A stretch of DNA of 64,000 nt from Porphyromonas gingivalis ATCC 33277 (GCF_000010505.1 NC_010729.1:310001-374000), one strand, 5' to 3'. Shown: positions 37,895-46,549, numbered from the stretch's first letter. Numbers and translations are program-made. The notes: a model not told the origin generated them from the letters alone.

Positions 37895-39293
37895 CGCGCC
37901 CCGGTCTGAGTTGTTCGGCATCGTTATAGCAGAGTATGGCATTGACCAGCGTGGCAGCCAGATTGCTGCCGCCTTTACGGCCTTCGACGATAATCTTCGG
38001 AATGGAGCGGAACGGCTTCACGGCATGTTTGGATTCCTGTACGTGGACGAATCCGACCGGTGCCGCAATGATCCCGGCCGGAGAGGCTTTGCCTCGACGG
38101 ATCAGATCGGCCACTTCCTGTAAGGCTGTGGGTGCATTGCCGAAGGCGAAAAGAGCATCGGGGTGCTCCTCCACGGCCAGGCGTATGCCTGCCTGCGTTC
38201 GGGTGATGCCGTGACGAGCGGCCAGTTCTGCCACGCGCGGATCATGCAGATAGCATTTGGCCTCCACACCCAGACGCTCCTGTGCCCCCTTGCGAATACC
38301 GGAGGTAACCATGGTCACATCTGTGACAATCGTGCGCAGCCGTCCGGCTTCGATCATTTCATACAGAGAAGCCACCGCACCGGCATCCGTGTAGAGTATA
38401 TTCTCCATATCGAAGTCCGCTGTGGTATGAATGGCATGGAGCAAAGCCCACTTGTGGTCTAAAGGCCAATCCTGACGGTGCAGCTCTTTCTCGATCGTGC
38501 GGAAACTCTTGATCATAATCTCCTGCCCGATACCTTTGGCTTCGATCTCTTCTTCGGGGTAGTAGCCGCGAGGGGTGATAAAGTGCCCTTCGTAGCAGTA
38601 CGACTGCGAATTGCCTACGAGTACGACAGTGAACATATCCACCACTTCGGGATCGAATTCGCCGAGAGTCGTCACCGTCACCTGCTCCTCTTCCCGACCT
38701 GCCTGACGGACAAGTCCGACGGGCGTATCGGCCGAACGATACTGCATGAAGATCTCTACGAAACGATAGAGCTGCCAGTATCGGCCCTCGCTCTTAGGAT
38801 TGTATATAGCTGTGACGAAGTCTGCGGAGGCTGCTGCCACTATGCGCTTTTCGATGATCGGCCAAGGGGTCATCAGATCGCTCAGCGAGATCAGGCAGAG
38901 GTCGTGACCGATGGGAGCACCCAGCAGCGAAGCCGCTTTCTGAAAAGCACTGATGCCGGGCAGCACTTCGATGTCCATCTCCACGCCTTTGGCTCGTTTC
39001 ATTTCATATATAAGAGGAGCCATACCGTAGATGCCGGCATCGCCGGAGCTGATCACGCAGACCGTCTTGCCGCTGAGGGCATACCCGAATGCTTCCTCGG
39101 CACGCTGCCGCTCCTTCTTCATGCCGGTATCCACGCAGTGGGTATCCGGACGGAGATAAGGTTCGATAAAACGGAAATAGTATTTATAGCCGACGACTAC
39201 GTCGGACCGGCCGATAGCCGATAGCACTGCAGGAGTAATATCCGATGCTCCTCCCGGACCGATGCCGGCTACGATGATTCGTGCTCGATTCAT
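37887..39293 (-). CDS. Fused precorrin-3B C17-methyltransferase (CbiH/CobJ) and precorrin-8X methylmutase (CbiC/CobH)
   Basis: 468 aa from ATG 39293; the frame is open further upstream, but MNRARIIVAGIGPGGASDITP is the canonical family start. CbiH domain residues 1-240 (SSGDAGIYGMAPLIYE, VLPGISAFQKAASLLGAPIGHDLCLISLSDLMTPW, FVTAIYNPKS). CbiC domain about 250-460 (TTADFDMENILYTD, TDVTMVTSGI, FAFGNAPTALQEVADLI, AAPVGFVHVQESK, GRKGGSNLAATLVNAI). First gene of the corrin operon. Key partners such as CbiK, CbiL and the late adenosyl/nucleotide-loop steps are not in this window. Confidence 0.93.
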   Translation of the reverse strand: MNRARIIVAGIGPGGASDITPAVLSAIGRSDVVVGYKYYFRFIEPYLRPDTHCVDTGMKKERQRAEEAFGYALSGKTVCVISSGDAGIYGMAPLIYEMKRAKGVEMDIEVLPGISAFQKAASLLGAPIGHDLCLISLSDLMTPWPIIEKRIVAAASADFVTAIYNPKSEGRYWQLYRFVEIFMQYRSADTPVGLVRQAGREEEQVTVTTLGEFDPEVVDMFTVVLVGNSQSYCYEGHFITPRGYYPEEEIEAKGIGQEIMIKSFRTIEKELHRQDWPLDHKWALLHAIHTTADFDMENILYTDAGAVASLYEMIEAGRLRTIVTDVTMVTSGIRKGAQERLGVEAKCYLHDPRVAELAARHGITRTQAGIRLAVEEHPDALFAFGNAPTALQEVADLIRRGKASPAGIIAAPVGFVHVQESKHAVKPFRSIPKIIVEGRKGGSNLAATLVNAILCYNDAEQLRPGRDV

Positions 39294-39336
39294 TTTGCTG
39301 AAAACAGATGAAGGTATTGGAAGAATGGAGATGGCG

Positions 39337-39372
39337 GGCGAATAGTGTTCGCCTGCGCTCCCCACAAAAGTA
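39337..39372 (-). promoter_or_regulatory. Corrin operon promoter -7 and leader hairpin
   Basis: The minus strand has TACTTTTG (39365-39372), matching TAnnTTTG. The roughly 65-nt leader that would follow contains a hairpin of GCGAA/TTCGC type (about 39337-39357). The leader is too short for a standard cobalamin riboswitch, and I see no B12-box. Confidence 0.45.
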
Positions 39373-39450
39373 AAGAAATAAGACATGCAGCCATAACGCC
39401 CCGACATCGATCCGATCGCGCCAATGTCTATAGCCTGCTGTCATGGAAAC

Positions 39451-39580
39451 ACGAACCAAAAATGCGCCGATTGCGGCGCGTGTTTTCTGAAAAAATGGCG
39501 CGAGAATTGTTTCGTTGTGGCGTGAGAATTTTTCATTTCCCGAACCAGAAGCAAAAAATTTACGCGCCACGTTTTGAGGA
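39451..39580 (+). repeat. Dispersed intergenic palindromic repeat, copy B
   Basis: Shares with copy C an outer left block (ATTGCGGCGCGTGTTTT) and with both other copies the core ATGGCGCGAGAA, TTTCGTTGTGG and right arm TTTACGCGCCACG. It sits in the 548-bp divergent gap between the corrin operon and the ECF sigma gene. Short ORFs on both strands across it are shared only because the repeat is shared. The remainder of the gap to 39841 holds nothing else recognisable. Confidence 0.7.
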
Positions 39581-39841
39581 GCGACGAACACAAAAATTCC
39601 GGCGCGTAAACCGATCCCGATATAAGCCGATGTGTCAATGCTCTTTGGTTTGAGTTCGGTATCGGAAGAGAGTAATAGTAGTATCGGATGAGGTAACGCT
39701 TCGGATCGTCGATGGGGTGCTGAAAGGATGAGATTCGGGGAAGGGCAAAAAAATTGCTCTATCGGATGACAGATTCCGGTTTGTTCTGCGTCTCGTAAAT
39801 AAAGACCTTTGCAACGGAGGTCCTGTCCCGATTACTTAAGC

Positions 39842-40342
39842 ATGGAAGTAGAAGCATTCGCCCATAGCGTAGCCCCTTTGGCCCCTCGACTCAAACGAGT
39901 GGCATATAGCATCCTCGACGACGAGGAAGCTGCGGCCGACGTGTCGCAAGAGGCTCTGATGCGTCTGTGGATCAACCGAGAGCGGCTGGGCGGATACGAC
40001 AGCATCGAAGCAGTGGCTGTGACCACTGCTCGGCGAATAGCCTTGGATATGCTCCGCAAAGAAGGACGGATGGAACCGCTACAGGACGATCTGCCTTTCT
40101 CCGATCATGCCCCTACACCCCAAGGTGTACTGGAGCAATCCGAGACCATGCGTCTGGTGGAAGCTGCTATCGAAGCACTGCCTCCGTTGCAGCGAATGAC
40201 TTTCCGGCTGAAAGAGATCGAAGGCTACGAAAGCGAGGTAATCGCCCGGCTCGTAGGCGTGAAGGTCGAAGCCGTTTATACCAACTTGAGCCGCGCCCGA
40301 CGCGCACTGCGTACAGCACTGGCTCTCCAACTCAAACGATGA
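39842..40342 (+). CDS. ECF-type RNA polymerase sigma factor
   Basis: 166 aa from ATG 39842; an in-frame TTG at 39809 is less likely. A GGAGG lies 24 bp upstream. Region 2 (RLKRVAYSILDDEEAAADVSQEALMRLW, WINRERLGGYDSIEAVAVTTARRIALDMLR) and region 4 (AIEALPPLQRMTFRLKEIEGYESEVIARLVGVKVEAVYTNLSRARRALR) match group IV sigma-70 factors. The stop overlaps the next gene's start (ATGA), the hallmark of a sigma/anti-sigma pair. It probably directs envelope genes, possibly including its own operon; that is inference. Confidence 0.9.
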   Translation: MEVEAFAHSVAPLAPRLKRVAYSILDDEEAAADVSQEALMRLWINRERLGGYDSIEAVAVTTARRIALDMLRKEGRMEPLQDDLPFSDHAPTPQGVLEQSETMRLVEAAIEALPPLQRMTFRLKEIEGYESEVIARLVGVKVEAVYTNLSRARRALRTALALQLKR

Positions 40343-40827
40343 TGAAACGAATAGGGTTCAACAAAAAAGCTGTTCCGACCGAAGCGGAAATCGGCCAATT
40401 GTTAGATAAGTACTTCGACGGGCTTACCTCCGGAGCAGAAGAGGATCGCCTGCGTCGCTATTTTGCTACGGCCAAGCAGCCCGAGCAGTGGGAGCACTTG
40501 CGCCCCCTCTTCGGTTATGTCAGTTGCAGGCGTGCCGTGGATGGGCGTTTCCTTTCCGACACTCGGAAACTTGCTACCCGCAACTTGCTCTCAAGACGTA
40601 TCCTGTGGAGTGTAGGAGGAGCCTCCGTAGCAGCGGCCATCGCTCTGACGATCGCTCTCCGATCGCCTCATGTGGCGGATCAGCCACTGCCGACTACGGG
40701 TTCCTTCGCCGTGGTGAACGGCGAGCGTGTGAACGATCCCGATCTGGTGCGACTGTATGCACAGGAAGCCTTCGATGCTGTATCCATCGATAGGGAGGAG
40801 TTGGCACAGGAGCTTTTCGACCTTTGA
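40339..40827 (+). CDS. Putative membrane anti-sigma factor
   Basis: 162 aa starting at tandem ATG 40339/40342, overlapping the sigma stop. The cytosolic N-terminus (EAEIGQLLDKYFDGLTSGAEEDRLRRYFA) resembles the zinc-less anti-sigma entry segment often found after Bacteroidota ECF factors. One transmembrane helix follows (ILWSVGGASVAAAIALTIAL, about residues 91-110) and then a short periplasmic tail. No ASD zinc motif HxxxCxxC. Anti-sigma function is inferred from position and topology; it could also be an unrelated small membrane protein. Confidence 0.6.
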   Translation: MMKRIGFNKKAVPTEAEIGQLLDKYFDGLTSGAEEDRLRRYFATAKQPEQWEHLRPLFGYVSCRRAVDGRFLSDTRKLATRNLLSRRILWSVGGASVAAAIALTIALRSPHVADQPLPTTGSFAVVNGERVNDPDLVRLYAQEAFDAVSIDREELAQELFDL

Positions 40828-40882
40828 CAGATAGATGAGCGAATACATAAATCAGAACAAAACAGTATCAGCAATAAAAACG

Positions 40883-41335
40883 ATGAAACAGTACAAACTA
40901 TATCTGTTCACCCTGCTCCTGTGCCTGACGGCTCTTGCTTCGGCATACGGACAGAGTTCGGCGCAGCCCCATGTACAAGGGGTATTCGACCACTACGGCC
41001 GAGCCAAAGATGTGACAATGGTGGTGATGAACCGTGAGATGTTGGTCGAATACGACATCCATCTGTACAAGAGCCTGACCATGCGCGATCCGGGCAAACG
41101 CCTGCAGAAGATACAGGCTGCGGTATCCGCTGATCGAAAGTCTGCCAAGAGTATCAAGGAAGTGATAGACTCCGGTATCCTGACTTCGGGCTACTATGAA
41201 TTGCCTCCGGCCAACGGTCTGAACCGATATGTACTCTATCGCTACAATCCTAAACGCGGTATCACACTCATCTACATCGAGGGTAAGATCGGTTCCGAGG
41301 ATCTGGTATCGCTCCTGATGCAAAACAAGAATTGA
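40883..41335 (+). CDS. Secreted protein of unknown function in the ECF sigma operon (DUF6108-like?)
   Basis: 150 aa from ATG 40883 with a clear signal peptide (LYLFTLLLCLTALASAYGQ). The mature protein has VQGVFDHYGRAKDVTMVVMNREML and a basic middle (KRLQKIQAAVSADRKSAKSIKEV), ending ITLIYIEGKIGSEDLVSLLMQNKN. Similar small exported proteins follow ECF sigma genes in other Bacteroidota, but the family name is uncertain. It lies 55 bp after the putative anti-sigma and 33 bp before the first barrel gene. Confidence 0.65.
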   Translation: MKQYKLYLFTLLLCLTALASAYGQSSAQPHVQGVFDHYGRAKDVTMVVMNREMLVEYDIHLYKSLTMRDPGKRLQKIQAAVSADRKSAKSIKEVIDSGILTSGYYELPPANGLNRYVLYRYNPKRGITLIYIEGKIGSEDLVSLLMQNKN

Positions 41336-41368
41336 TAAACAACTAACATATAAAATACAGGATCACTT

Positions 41369-42262
41369 ATGAAAAAAGCATTTCTCTTAGGCCTCGCCGG
41401 TATCTTCTTCGCTCAAACGGCTATTGCCGGCAATGCCGCGCAAGGAGTTCCCGACACGACTGTCCGAATCGAGGACAAAGTACTCGTCATCAACGAAACC
41501 GAGGACGACATCGACATCATGCTCTATCGTTACAATCCCGACGGCACGCGCGGACGCAGCGAACAAGTATTCAAAGGAGTATATCTCAAAGGGAGGAGTA
41601 TCGAACAGCGTTTCCGCAATACGATCTTCGATGTACCTCTGAATCTTACGAGAAGCAACAAGTGCTCCGGCGACAAACGTATTCGTTCCATTGGATCGGG
41701 TTCTTTCAAACTCGGATTCGTGAACCTGACAGGTTCTGCAGGCGAGCATATCAATGCCAGCTCTTCGCTTCGCTATACGCTCGGTTTGATGAGCGTCTCG
41801 TACCGACTCAATGACTGGCTGGTGATAGCTCCCAATCTGGACATCGAGTTCAACTCCATTCACTTGAAGAACAATTATTCATTTCAGGATGTCGAGGGGC
41901 TTACCCAAGTACTCCCGGCTGCGGAAGGAGTCACTTACGACAACAGCCGACTGCACATCACCTATATGAACGTCGCCGTACCGTTTATGATGAAGAAGTG
42001 CCGCAGCTCCTTTTCCCTCTATGCCGCTCCGGTGCTGAAGTTCAAGACGGCTTCCAGCTCTAAGGTGTGGTTGCCGGACAACAAGAGTCACCAGAAACAC
42101 GGTCGCGATCTGAACCTGAATCCTATCGTCCTCGAAGCTCGTGTCGGTATCAATTACAGTGCTTTCAATCTCTATGGTTCTTATACGCTTACACCCCTGT
42201 TCCGCAGTGGGAAAGGACCTGACACACGCATGTTCGCCATCGGCTTCGGTTTTGGCTTCTAA
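41369..42262 (+). CDS. Outer-membrane beta-barrel-like protein, paralogue 1
   Basis: 297 aa with signal peptide (MKKAFLLGLAGIFFAQTAIAG). N-terminal strand domain (DKVLVINETEDDIDIMLYRYNPDG, KGRSIEQRFRNT), then alternating amphipathic strands and a final ...MFAIGFGFGF with terminal Phe, as in outer-membrane barrels. It shares GRSIEQRFRNT and LTPLFRSGKGP with the next gene, so the two are tandem duplicates. Expected in the outer membrane; the cargo or partner is unknown. Belongs to the ECF sigma operon. Confidence 0.7.
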   Translation: MKKAFLLGLAGIFFAQTAIAGNAAQGVPDTTVRIEDKVLVINETEDDIDIMLYRYNPDGTRGRSEQVFKGVYLKGRSIEQRFRNTIFDVPLNLTRSNKCSGDKRIRSIGSGSFKLGFVNLTGSAGEHINASSSLRYTLGLMSVSYRLNDWLVIAPNLDIEFNSIHLKNNYSFQDVEGLTQVLPAAEGVTYDNSRLHITYMNVAVPFMMKKCRSSFSLYAAPVLKFKTASSSKVWLPDNKSHQKHGRDLNLNPIVLEARVGINYSAFNLYGSYTLTPLFRSGKGPDTRMFAIGFGFGF

Positions 42263-42275
42263 AAACGAAAAAGCA

Positions 42276-43133
42276 ATGAAACGTTTCTTTTTGACCACCG
42301 CTATACTGCTGTCCTCCGTGCTTGCCTCTTACGCCGACAGCCTTCCTTCGGCCGTTCGCGATACGGTGATTCGTGCCGGGGAGAAAACCATTATGATCAA
42401 GGATGGTGAGGACGATTTCGAGGTAATTATACAGGAGTCCATGCCTTCCGGAGATACGATCCGAAACGAAAAGATATTCAGAGGTGTCTATCGCAATGGT
42501 CGCAGCATCGAACAACGCTTTCGGAATACTTTGATCAATCGGCCGAACAGGGATAAGGAAATGCCCGTTTGGGGTACCTACGGTTTCGGCTCTTTCGAAT
42601 GGGGTGAGTTGAAGGTCGATGACTCTCATTCCGACATAGGTCGGAGTCATTCCTACCGTGTTTCGATTCAGATCTTCGGAGACATCTACCGTCTGAACAA
42701 GTATCTGGTGCTTACTTATGCCCTCGGTTGGGATGCCGACATTTACCGCATCACCGACTCCAAAACGCTGAAGAATATCGACGGAGTGACTACCGTAGTG
42801 GACGTGCCCGGCCGAGCCGAATGTACACTCACTGCTGCATATCTGAAAGCCATGCCGGCATTGGCATTCAATGGGGTCGGTTCTAACTTGACTGTTTATA
42901 TAGCTCCTGTATTGAGAGCCAAAGTATATTCTGCTGCTACGACCGATGGCCCCGATGGCCGGCTGGAAAAGTTGAGGAGGGTCAAACTGAACACCTTCTC
43001 GGTCGAAGCCCGTGCCGGTATCAACTATCGCAACGCAGGGATTTTCTTCACCTACTCGCTGACACCGCTTTTCCGAAGCGGCAAAGGCCCCAAGCTCCAT
43101 CCTTACACAATCGGTTTGTCCTTGAGCTTGTAA
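42276..43133 (+). CDS. Outer-membrane beta-barrel-like protein, paralogue 2
   Basis: 285 aa from ATG 42276 (MKRFFLTTAILLSSVLASYAD signal); the frame is open upstream inside paralogue 1 but has no signal there. Same layout as its neighbour: KTIMIKDGEDDFEVIIQESMPSGD, NGRSIEQRFRNTL, then strands and FFTYSLTPLFRSGKGP...YTIGLSLSL. The 13-bp gap implies co-translation. Divergence is high outside the two shared motifs, so the duplication is old. Last gene of the operon, followed by a strong hairpin. Confidence 0.7.
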   Translation: MKRFFLTTAILLSSVLASYADSLPSAVRDTVIRAGEKTIMIKDGEDDFEVIIQESMPSGDTIRNEKIFRGVYRNGRSIEQRFRNTLINRPNRDKEMPVWGTYGFGSFEWGELKVDDSHSDIGRSHSYRVSIQIFGDIYRLNKYLVLTYALGWDADIYRITDSKTLKNIDGVTTVVDVPGRAECTLTAAYLKAMPALAFNGVGSNLTVYIAPVLRAKVYSAATTDGPDGRLEKLRRVKLNTFSVEARAGINYRNAGIFFTYSLTPLFRSGKGPKLHPYTIGLSLSL

Positions 43134-43172
43134 ATACTCGCCCATATCTATTCGGACAAACCTCAAAAACGG

Positions 43173-43216
43173 ATGCGGGACAGAATAAGGTTTTTAATAC
43201 CTCATCTGTCCCGCAT
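43173..43216 (+). terminator. Terminator hairpin after the ECF sigma operon
   Basis: Perfect 11-bp inverted repeat ATGCGGGACAG (43173-43183) with CTGTCCCGCAT (43206-43216), with a second stem AGGT/ACCT inside. It lies 40 bp after the last operon gene and ahead of the IS. Confidence 0.7.
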
Positions 43217-43278
43217 GCTATCTATTGATACACAGGTATCCGATAAAAATAGTCCATCTATATCCTAATTACTCTATC

Positions 43279-44615
43279 GAGACCTTTGCAAAATAAGGAG
43301 ATGGAGGGAAGAGGAGTTCTTGGCATAAAAGGAGCGAGTGAAAGGGGTGGCAGTAAGGAGTGAAAGTAGTTGTAAATCCCCCCTTGAGGAGCTACTTGCA
43401 CGAGCTCCTCAAGGGGGGTTATGCCTTATCCTACGGATGAGGACATAATTATCCCCGGGGTTCTGTATAAATTAAAGGCGATGCTTTCAAGAATGTTTTG
43501 AGTATGGGTCTTGGCAAGTCCCCGGTATCGACATCGTCCGCCATGAAACCACCGGCGAATACTGCCAAAGGTGCGTTCGATGGTGCTCCGTATCGGACCG
43601 ATTGCTTTGTTTCGTTGCTTCTCTTCCTCGGTCAATGCCCTGTTGCGTTGTGCCTTGTGCATGATGCCGTCTTGAAGGTGATGGGTTTGCAGGTAGGAAC
43701 GATTTTCCCCGCAAGCATATCCTTTGTCCGCCAAGACGGCTGTACCTTGAGGTATGTTTGCACCCTGCAATAGGGGAATAAACTCCTTCGTGTCACTGCG
43801 GTTCGCAGCTGTCGTTATCACCTTTTGAACAATGCCTTGAACATTGGTCAGACAATGCTTTTTGTATCCGTAGTGATAACGCTTTTGTTTGTACACCCAA
43901 CGGGCTTCTTCATCCGTCCCTTTACGCTGACGGACAACCTGTTTTTGATAATCCTCCTCTGCCTCTTTTTCCGCCTCGCTCCGATTGTCTTGCCTGTCGT
44001 CTGCGACTTCAATCGTAATGCTTCCGTTGGGTTTATGCGGCGTCTCCACAAGGCTTGCATCCACAAGCACCCCTTCCCTGACCGAAATGTGATGGCGGGA
44101 AAGTTGTTTGTTAAACTGCGCCAATAGTTTGTCCATGAGACCCAACTCTGTCAGTGCCGAACGAAATCGACTGATGGTGCTGTGGTCGGGAGATACCTCT
44201 TCCATCTTCAGCCCCAAGAATCGGGAAAAGGTGATTGAATCATTGATGCGCTCCTCCAAAGCACAATCACTGAGGTTGTACCATGTCTCCAAAAGCAACA
44301 TCTTGAATAAGAGAATCACGTCATAAGCCGGGGCGCCGATGGCATTTTGTCGCTTCGTGTATTTCTTGTTGATCAGCGTCCTGATCGGACGCCAATCGAT
44401 AAGCGTGTCAACCTGATTGAGGAAGTCGTTTTGTGCTTTGCGATAACGCTTTGAAAGGAGTGCGTCTGCAAATGTTACATGCTCATCGGTATTCTTGGAT
44501 TGGTATGCCATGGGAGGAATATTATGCTGTTTTTAACACTCAAATATACAAAAAACTCCCTATTACACAATGAATTAACAAACAAAATACACACCAATCG
44601 CCGTGCAAAGGTCTC
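43279..44615 (-). mobile_element. Complete IS1126/ISPg1-type insertion sequence (IS5 family)
   Basis: 1337 bp bounded by 12-bp perfect terminal inverted repeats GAGACCTTTGCA (43279-43290) and TGCAAAGGTCTC (44604-44615). It is flanked by a 5-bp direct repeat CTATC (43274-43278 and 44616-44620), which I read as the target-site duplication. It carries one transposase gene on the minus strand. The length and family match IS1126 as known in P. gingivalis. It looks intact and potentially active. Confidence 0.93.
43426..44511 (-). CDS. IS5-family transposase of the IS1126-type element
   Basis: 361 aa. N-terminal DNA-binding part (FADALLSKRYRKAQNDFLNQVDTLIDWRPIRTLI), then a DUF772-like segment (GAPAYDVILLFKMLLLETWYNLSD, SPDHSTISRFRSAL) and the DDE catalytic domain: first Asp in VLVDASLVET, second in AVLADKGYACGENR, Glu in IRSTIERTFGSIRRW. 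The full length and uninterrupted frame suggest activity. The N-terminal 50 or so residues are homologous to the residual transposase start in the BrickBuilt-type MITEs. Confidence 0.95.
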   Translation of the reverse strand: MAYQSKNTDEHVTFADALLSKRYRKAQNDFLNQVDTLIDWRPIRTLINKKYTKRQNAIGAPAYDVILLFKMLLLETWYNLSDCALEERINDSITFSRFLGLKMEEVSPDHSTISRFRSALTELGLMDKLLAQFNKQLSRHHISVREGVLVDASLVETPHKPNGSITIEVADDRQDNRSEAEKEAEEDYQKQVVRQRKGTDEEARWVYKQKRYHYGYKKHCLTNVQGIVQKVITTAANRSDTKEFIPLLQGANIPQGTAVLADKGYACGENRSYLQTHHLQDGIMHKAQRNRALTEEEKQRNKAIGPIRSTIERTFGSIRRWFHGGRCRYRGLAKTHTQNILESIAFNLYRTPGIIMSSSVG

Positions 44616-44679
44616 CTATCACATGTCTCCCAGTAGTAATCATCATTAAATAAGTCTGGAGCAGATCTCTTCCTAAACT

Positions 44680-45045
44680 CTATTTTAATACCACTATACC
44701 ACTTGACACTAATGTTATAATTGCAGAGAAATCATAACTGTCGTAAAGTACTCCAAATCGTCCTCTGTACGAATGTGTACCACTGGCTCTAATATTATTC
44801 TCATCTATAACAGAAAAATTTGCTATTGATAATGAATTCTGTACATATGTCCTTCCTTTGAAGCAAGAATTATAATACTCTCTGCAAAAAGCCTCAAGAA
44901 ATTTATTGACATCTTGTTTTTTTACGAAGCTAGAAAGAGTATTAGTTTCTTCTACAGAAGTCTTATTGATTTGTTGTGCTTCTACTTGGATAGAAGAGAA
45001 AATTGCTAAAAAAAACATCAATAGTAATGCTTTAGTCTTTTTCAT
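44680..45045 (-). CDS. Small secreted protein, unknown
   Basis: 121 aa with signal peptide (TKALLLMFFLAIFSSIQVEAQ). The rest (EETNTLSSFVKKQDVNKFLEAFCREYYNSC, GTHSYRGRFGVLYDSYDFSAIITLV) matches no family I know. AT-rich codon use, like its neighbours up to 45900 and unlike the core genes, suggests acquired DNA. It lies immediately beyond the IS and is read towards it. Confidence 0.55.
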   Translation of the reverse strand: MKKTKALLLMFFLAIFSSIQVEAQQINKTSVEETNTLSSFVKKQDVNKFLEAFCREYYNSCFKGRTYVQNSLSIANFSVIDENNIRASGTHSYRGRFGVLYDSYDFSAIITLVSSGIVVLK

Positions 45046-45060
45046 AACCTAAAAAATGAG

Positions 45061-45402
45061 TTAAAAATTCCAAAAATAATAATCTTGAAAATCAGTGAAC
45101 ATATGGAACAGGCATCCTATCCCTATTGGGCGTATCCACCAAGGCAGATTAAATCTTTTTAGTGGCACGACACAAAGTATCGTATAAAATCCTATTGCCC
45201 AATAAGAATGCAGTGGATGAAATCCGATACTGCATCTGTTTGGGTCGAATATGGGTGTTGCCAATAAATGATCTAAATCTACCAACATTGTGGATAGCAT
45301 GATTAAATAAGCCTTTATGCGTTTGCCTTTCTGAAAGAATAAGGCAAACAATAGAGGTGCAAAAAAATGGAAAGAATAGTGAACAATAAATTGGATACTC
45401 AT
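45061..45402 (-). CDS. DUF6122-like membrane protein
   Basis: 113 aa with about four hydrophobic segments. The motif TMLVDLDHLLATPIFDPNRCSIGFHPLHS is strongly conserved in the DUF6122 family of Bacteroidota, with Asp/His residues suggesting metal binding, and FHMFTDFQDY near the end. Function unknown. It starts 15 bp upstream of the small secreted protein and shares the AT-rich character of the patch. Confidence 0.7.
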   Translation of the reverse strand: MSIQFIVHYSFHFFAPLLFALFFQKGKRIKAYLIMLSTMLVDLDHLLATPIFDPNRCSIGFHPLHSYWAIGFYTILCVVPLKRFNLPWWIRPIGIGCLFHMFTDFQDYYFWNF

Positions 45403-45460
45403 TTGAGCTTAATAATTTTATTATACTTAAAACGATGCATATTCCACTAAATAGTCTTCA

Positions 45461-45685
45461 TTAGTTGTCTTTTTGCAGATTAGCAATAAGAAAACAAACA
45501 ATCAGAGAGCATATAGCTGTCCATAAAGGCAGCTCAGTAAGAAGACCCAAACCATTGGACTCGCTCGGACCATAACGTATTTTAGGAAAGATGACTATAA
45601 TCCTATATAACAGAAATGAAGTTTCAAAAATAGCCTTTTTATTATGTATTTTTAGTTGTTTTATTATTGCTGTATGTGGAGTCAA
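45461..45685 (-). CDS. Possible small membrane protein (uncertain)
   Basis: 74 aa ORF in AT-rich DNA with hydrophobic stretches FLLYRIIVIFP and LPLWTAICSLIVCFLIAN. No family recognised. Its strand and position match the two genes downstream, but it may be fortuitous. The flanking 45686-45911 shows no gene. Confidence 0.3.
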   Translation of the reverse strand: MTPHTAIIKQLKIHNKKAIFETSFLLYRIIVIFPKIRYGPSESNGLGLLTELPLWTAICSLIVCFLIANLQKDN

Positions 45686-45911
45686 GGCGATTTGTTAATC
45701 TTTTGAATCAAAAGCTTTACCAATCCCATACATTATTGGTAGAGAAAGCCAAACTAAGAATGTATGCTCCCTCTACGAGTAAAACAATAAATAATATTTG
45801 ATAACAACAAGGGAAATAGCACAACTCGTCTTGCTATTTTTAAACGATCTGACATGGTAATTTAATTATTATCCGTAGGCTGTCATCAGCCTACGGATGA
45901 GAAATTTGCAA

Positions 45912-46379
45912 TTATAGACCGCCGCTTCCGCCGGTTTGTTCGCCACCGCCTTCGCTCGGAGTGGAGGGAGAGGTGGTGTCATCTACTTTCTGACCGTTGC
46001 GATAGACAGCCAAACGGATATTGTCAGCTACGGCTGAGAGCGTGTTATTGATATAGAAGCGGATTCTGGGCTTTTTGAGGATGGAGGCATTCACCTCTTT
46101 CTCTGTCTCTACGTACTTCGAGGGAACGGACACGCGGAAGGTGCCGATCTGTCCGAGTCTGACGGTGTTGCCCTCGGTGAGTTCGCGCTGGAGGTAGTAG
46201 GCGAGTCGGTCGATGGCATTGCGCACATCGCCTGTGGTCAGGGAGGACATCTCTGCAATGTCTTTGATGACGTCCTCGTACTCGATTACTCGGGGTTTGT
46301 CCATTTGGGCATAGTACATGGTCTTGTCCTTGTGCTTGCCGATCTTCATGAGACGGCTCTTGACTGATAGGTTCAGCAT
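45912..46379 (-). CDS. HU-like DNA-binding protein with Gly/Ser-rich tail
   Basis: 155 aa (a later Met at residue 11, MKIGKHKDKT, is a possible start). Family HU-like Bacteroidota type: YYAQMDKPRVIEYEDVIKDIAEMSSLTTGDVRNAIDRLAYYLQRELTEGNTVRLGQIGTF in helices, then the DNA-binding arm region VSVPSKYVETEKEVNASILKKPRIRFY. It ends in a low-complexity tail TTSPSTPSEGGGEQTGGSGGL. Probably a nucleoid or accessory DNA-binding protein. The upstream region carries tandem repeats and a distant promoter candidate. Confidence 0.8.
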   Translation of the reverse strand: MLNLSVKSRLMKIGKHKDKTMYYAQMDKPRVIEYEDVIKDIAEMSSLTTGDVRNAIDRLAYYLQRELTEGNTVRLGQIGTFRVSVPSKYVETEKEVNASILKKPRIRFYINNTLSAVADNIRLAVYRNGQKVDDTTSPSTPSEGGGEQTGGSGGL

Positions 46380-46549
46380 TTCGTTTTTTTTTGGTTAAGT
46401 GAATTATGGTGATTATTCTCACGTTGTTCTTTTTCTTGAGCCATGACGATGTGCAACCACGGGGAAAATCTCCCGGGAGGTACCACGAAGGCCGAAAGGA
46501 TTGAGATTTGAAGGGCGAAATGCCTCCCGATACGAAGCGTGGGGAGGTA

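Noticed and set aside
39294-39450. Cobalamin riboswitch before the corrin genes
   Set aside because: The likely leader is about 65 nt and shows only a small hairpin, with no B12-box or the extended fold.
39345-39653. 102-aa and 65-aa ORFs upstream of the corrin operon
   Set aside because: Generated by repeat copy B and lack any protein-family features.
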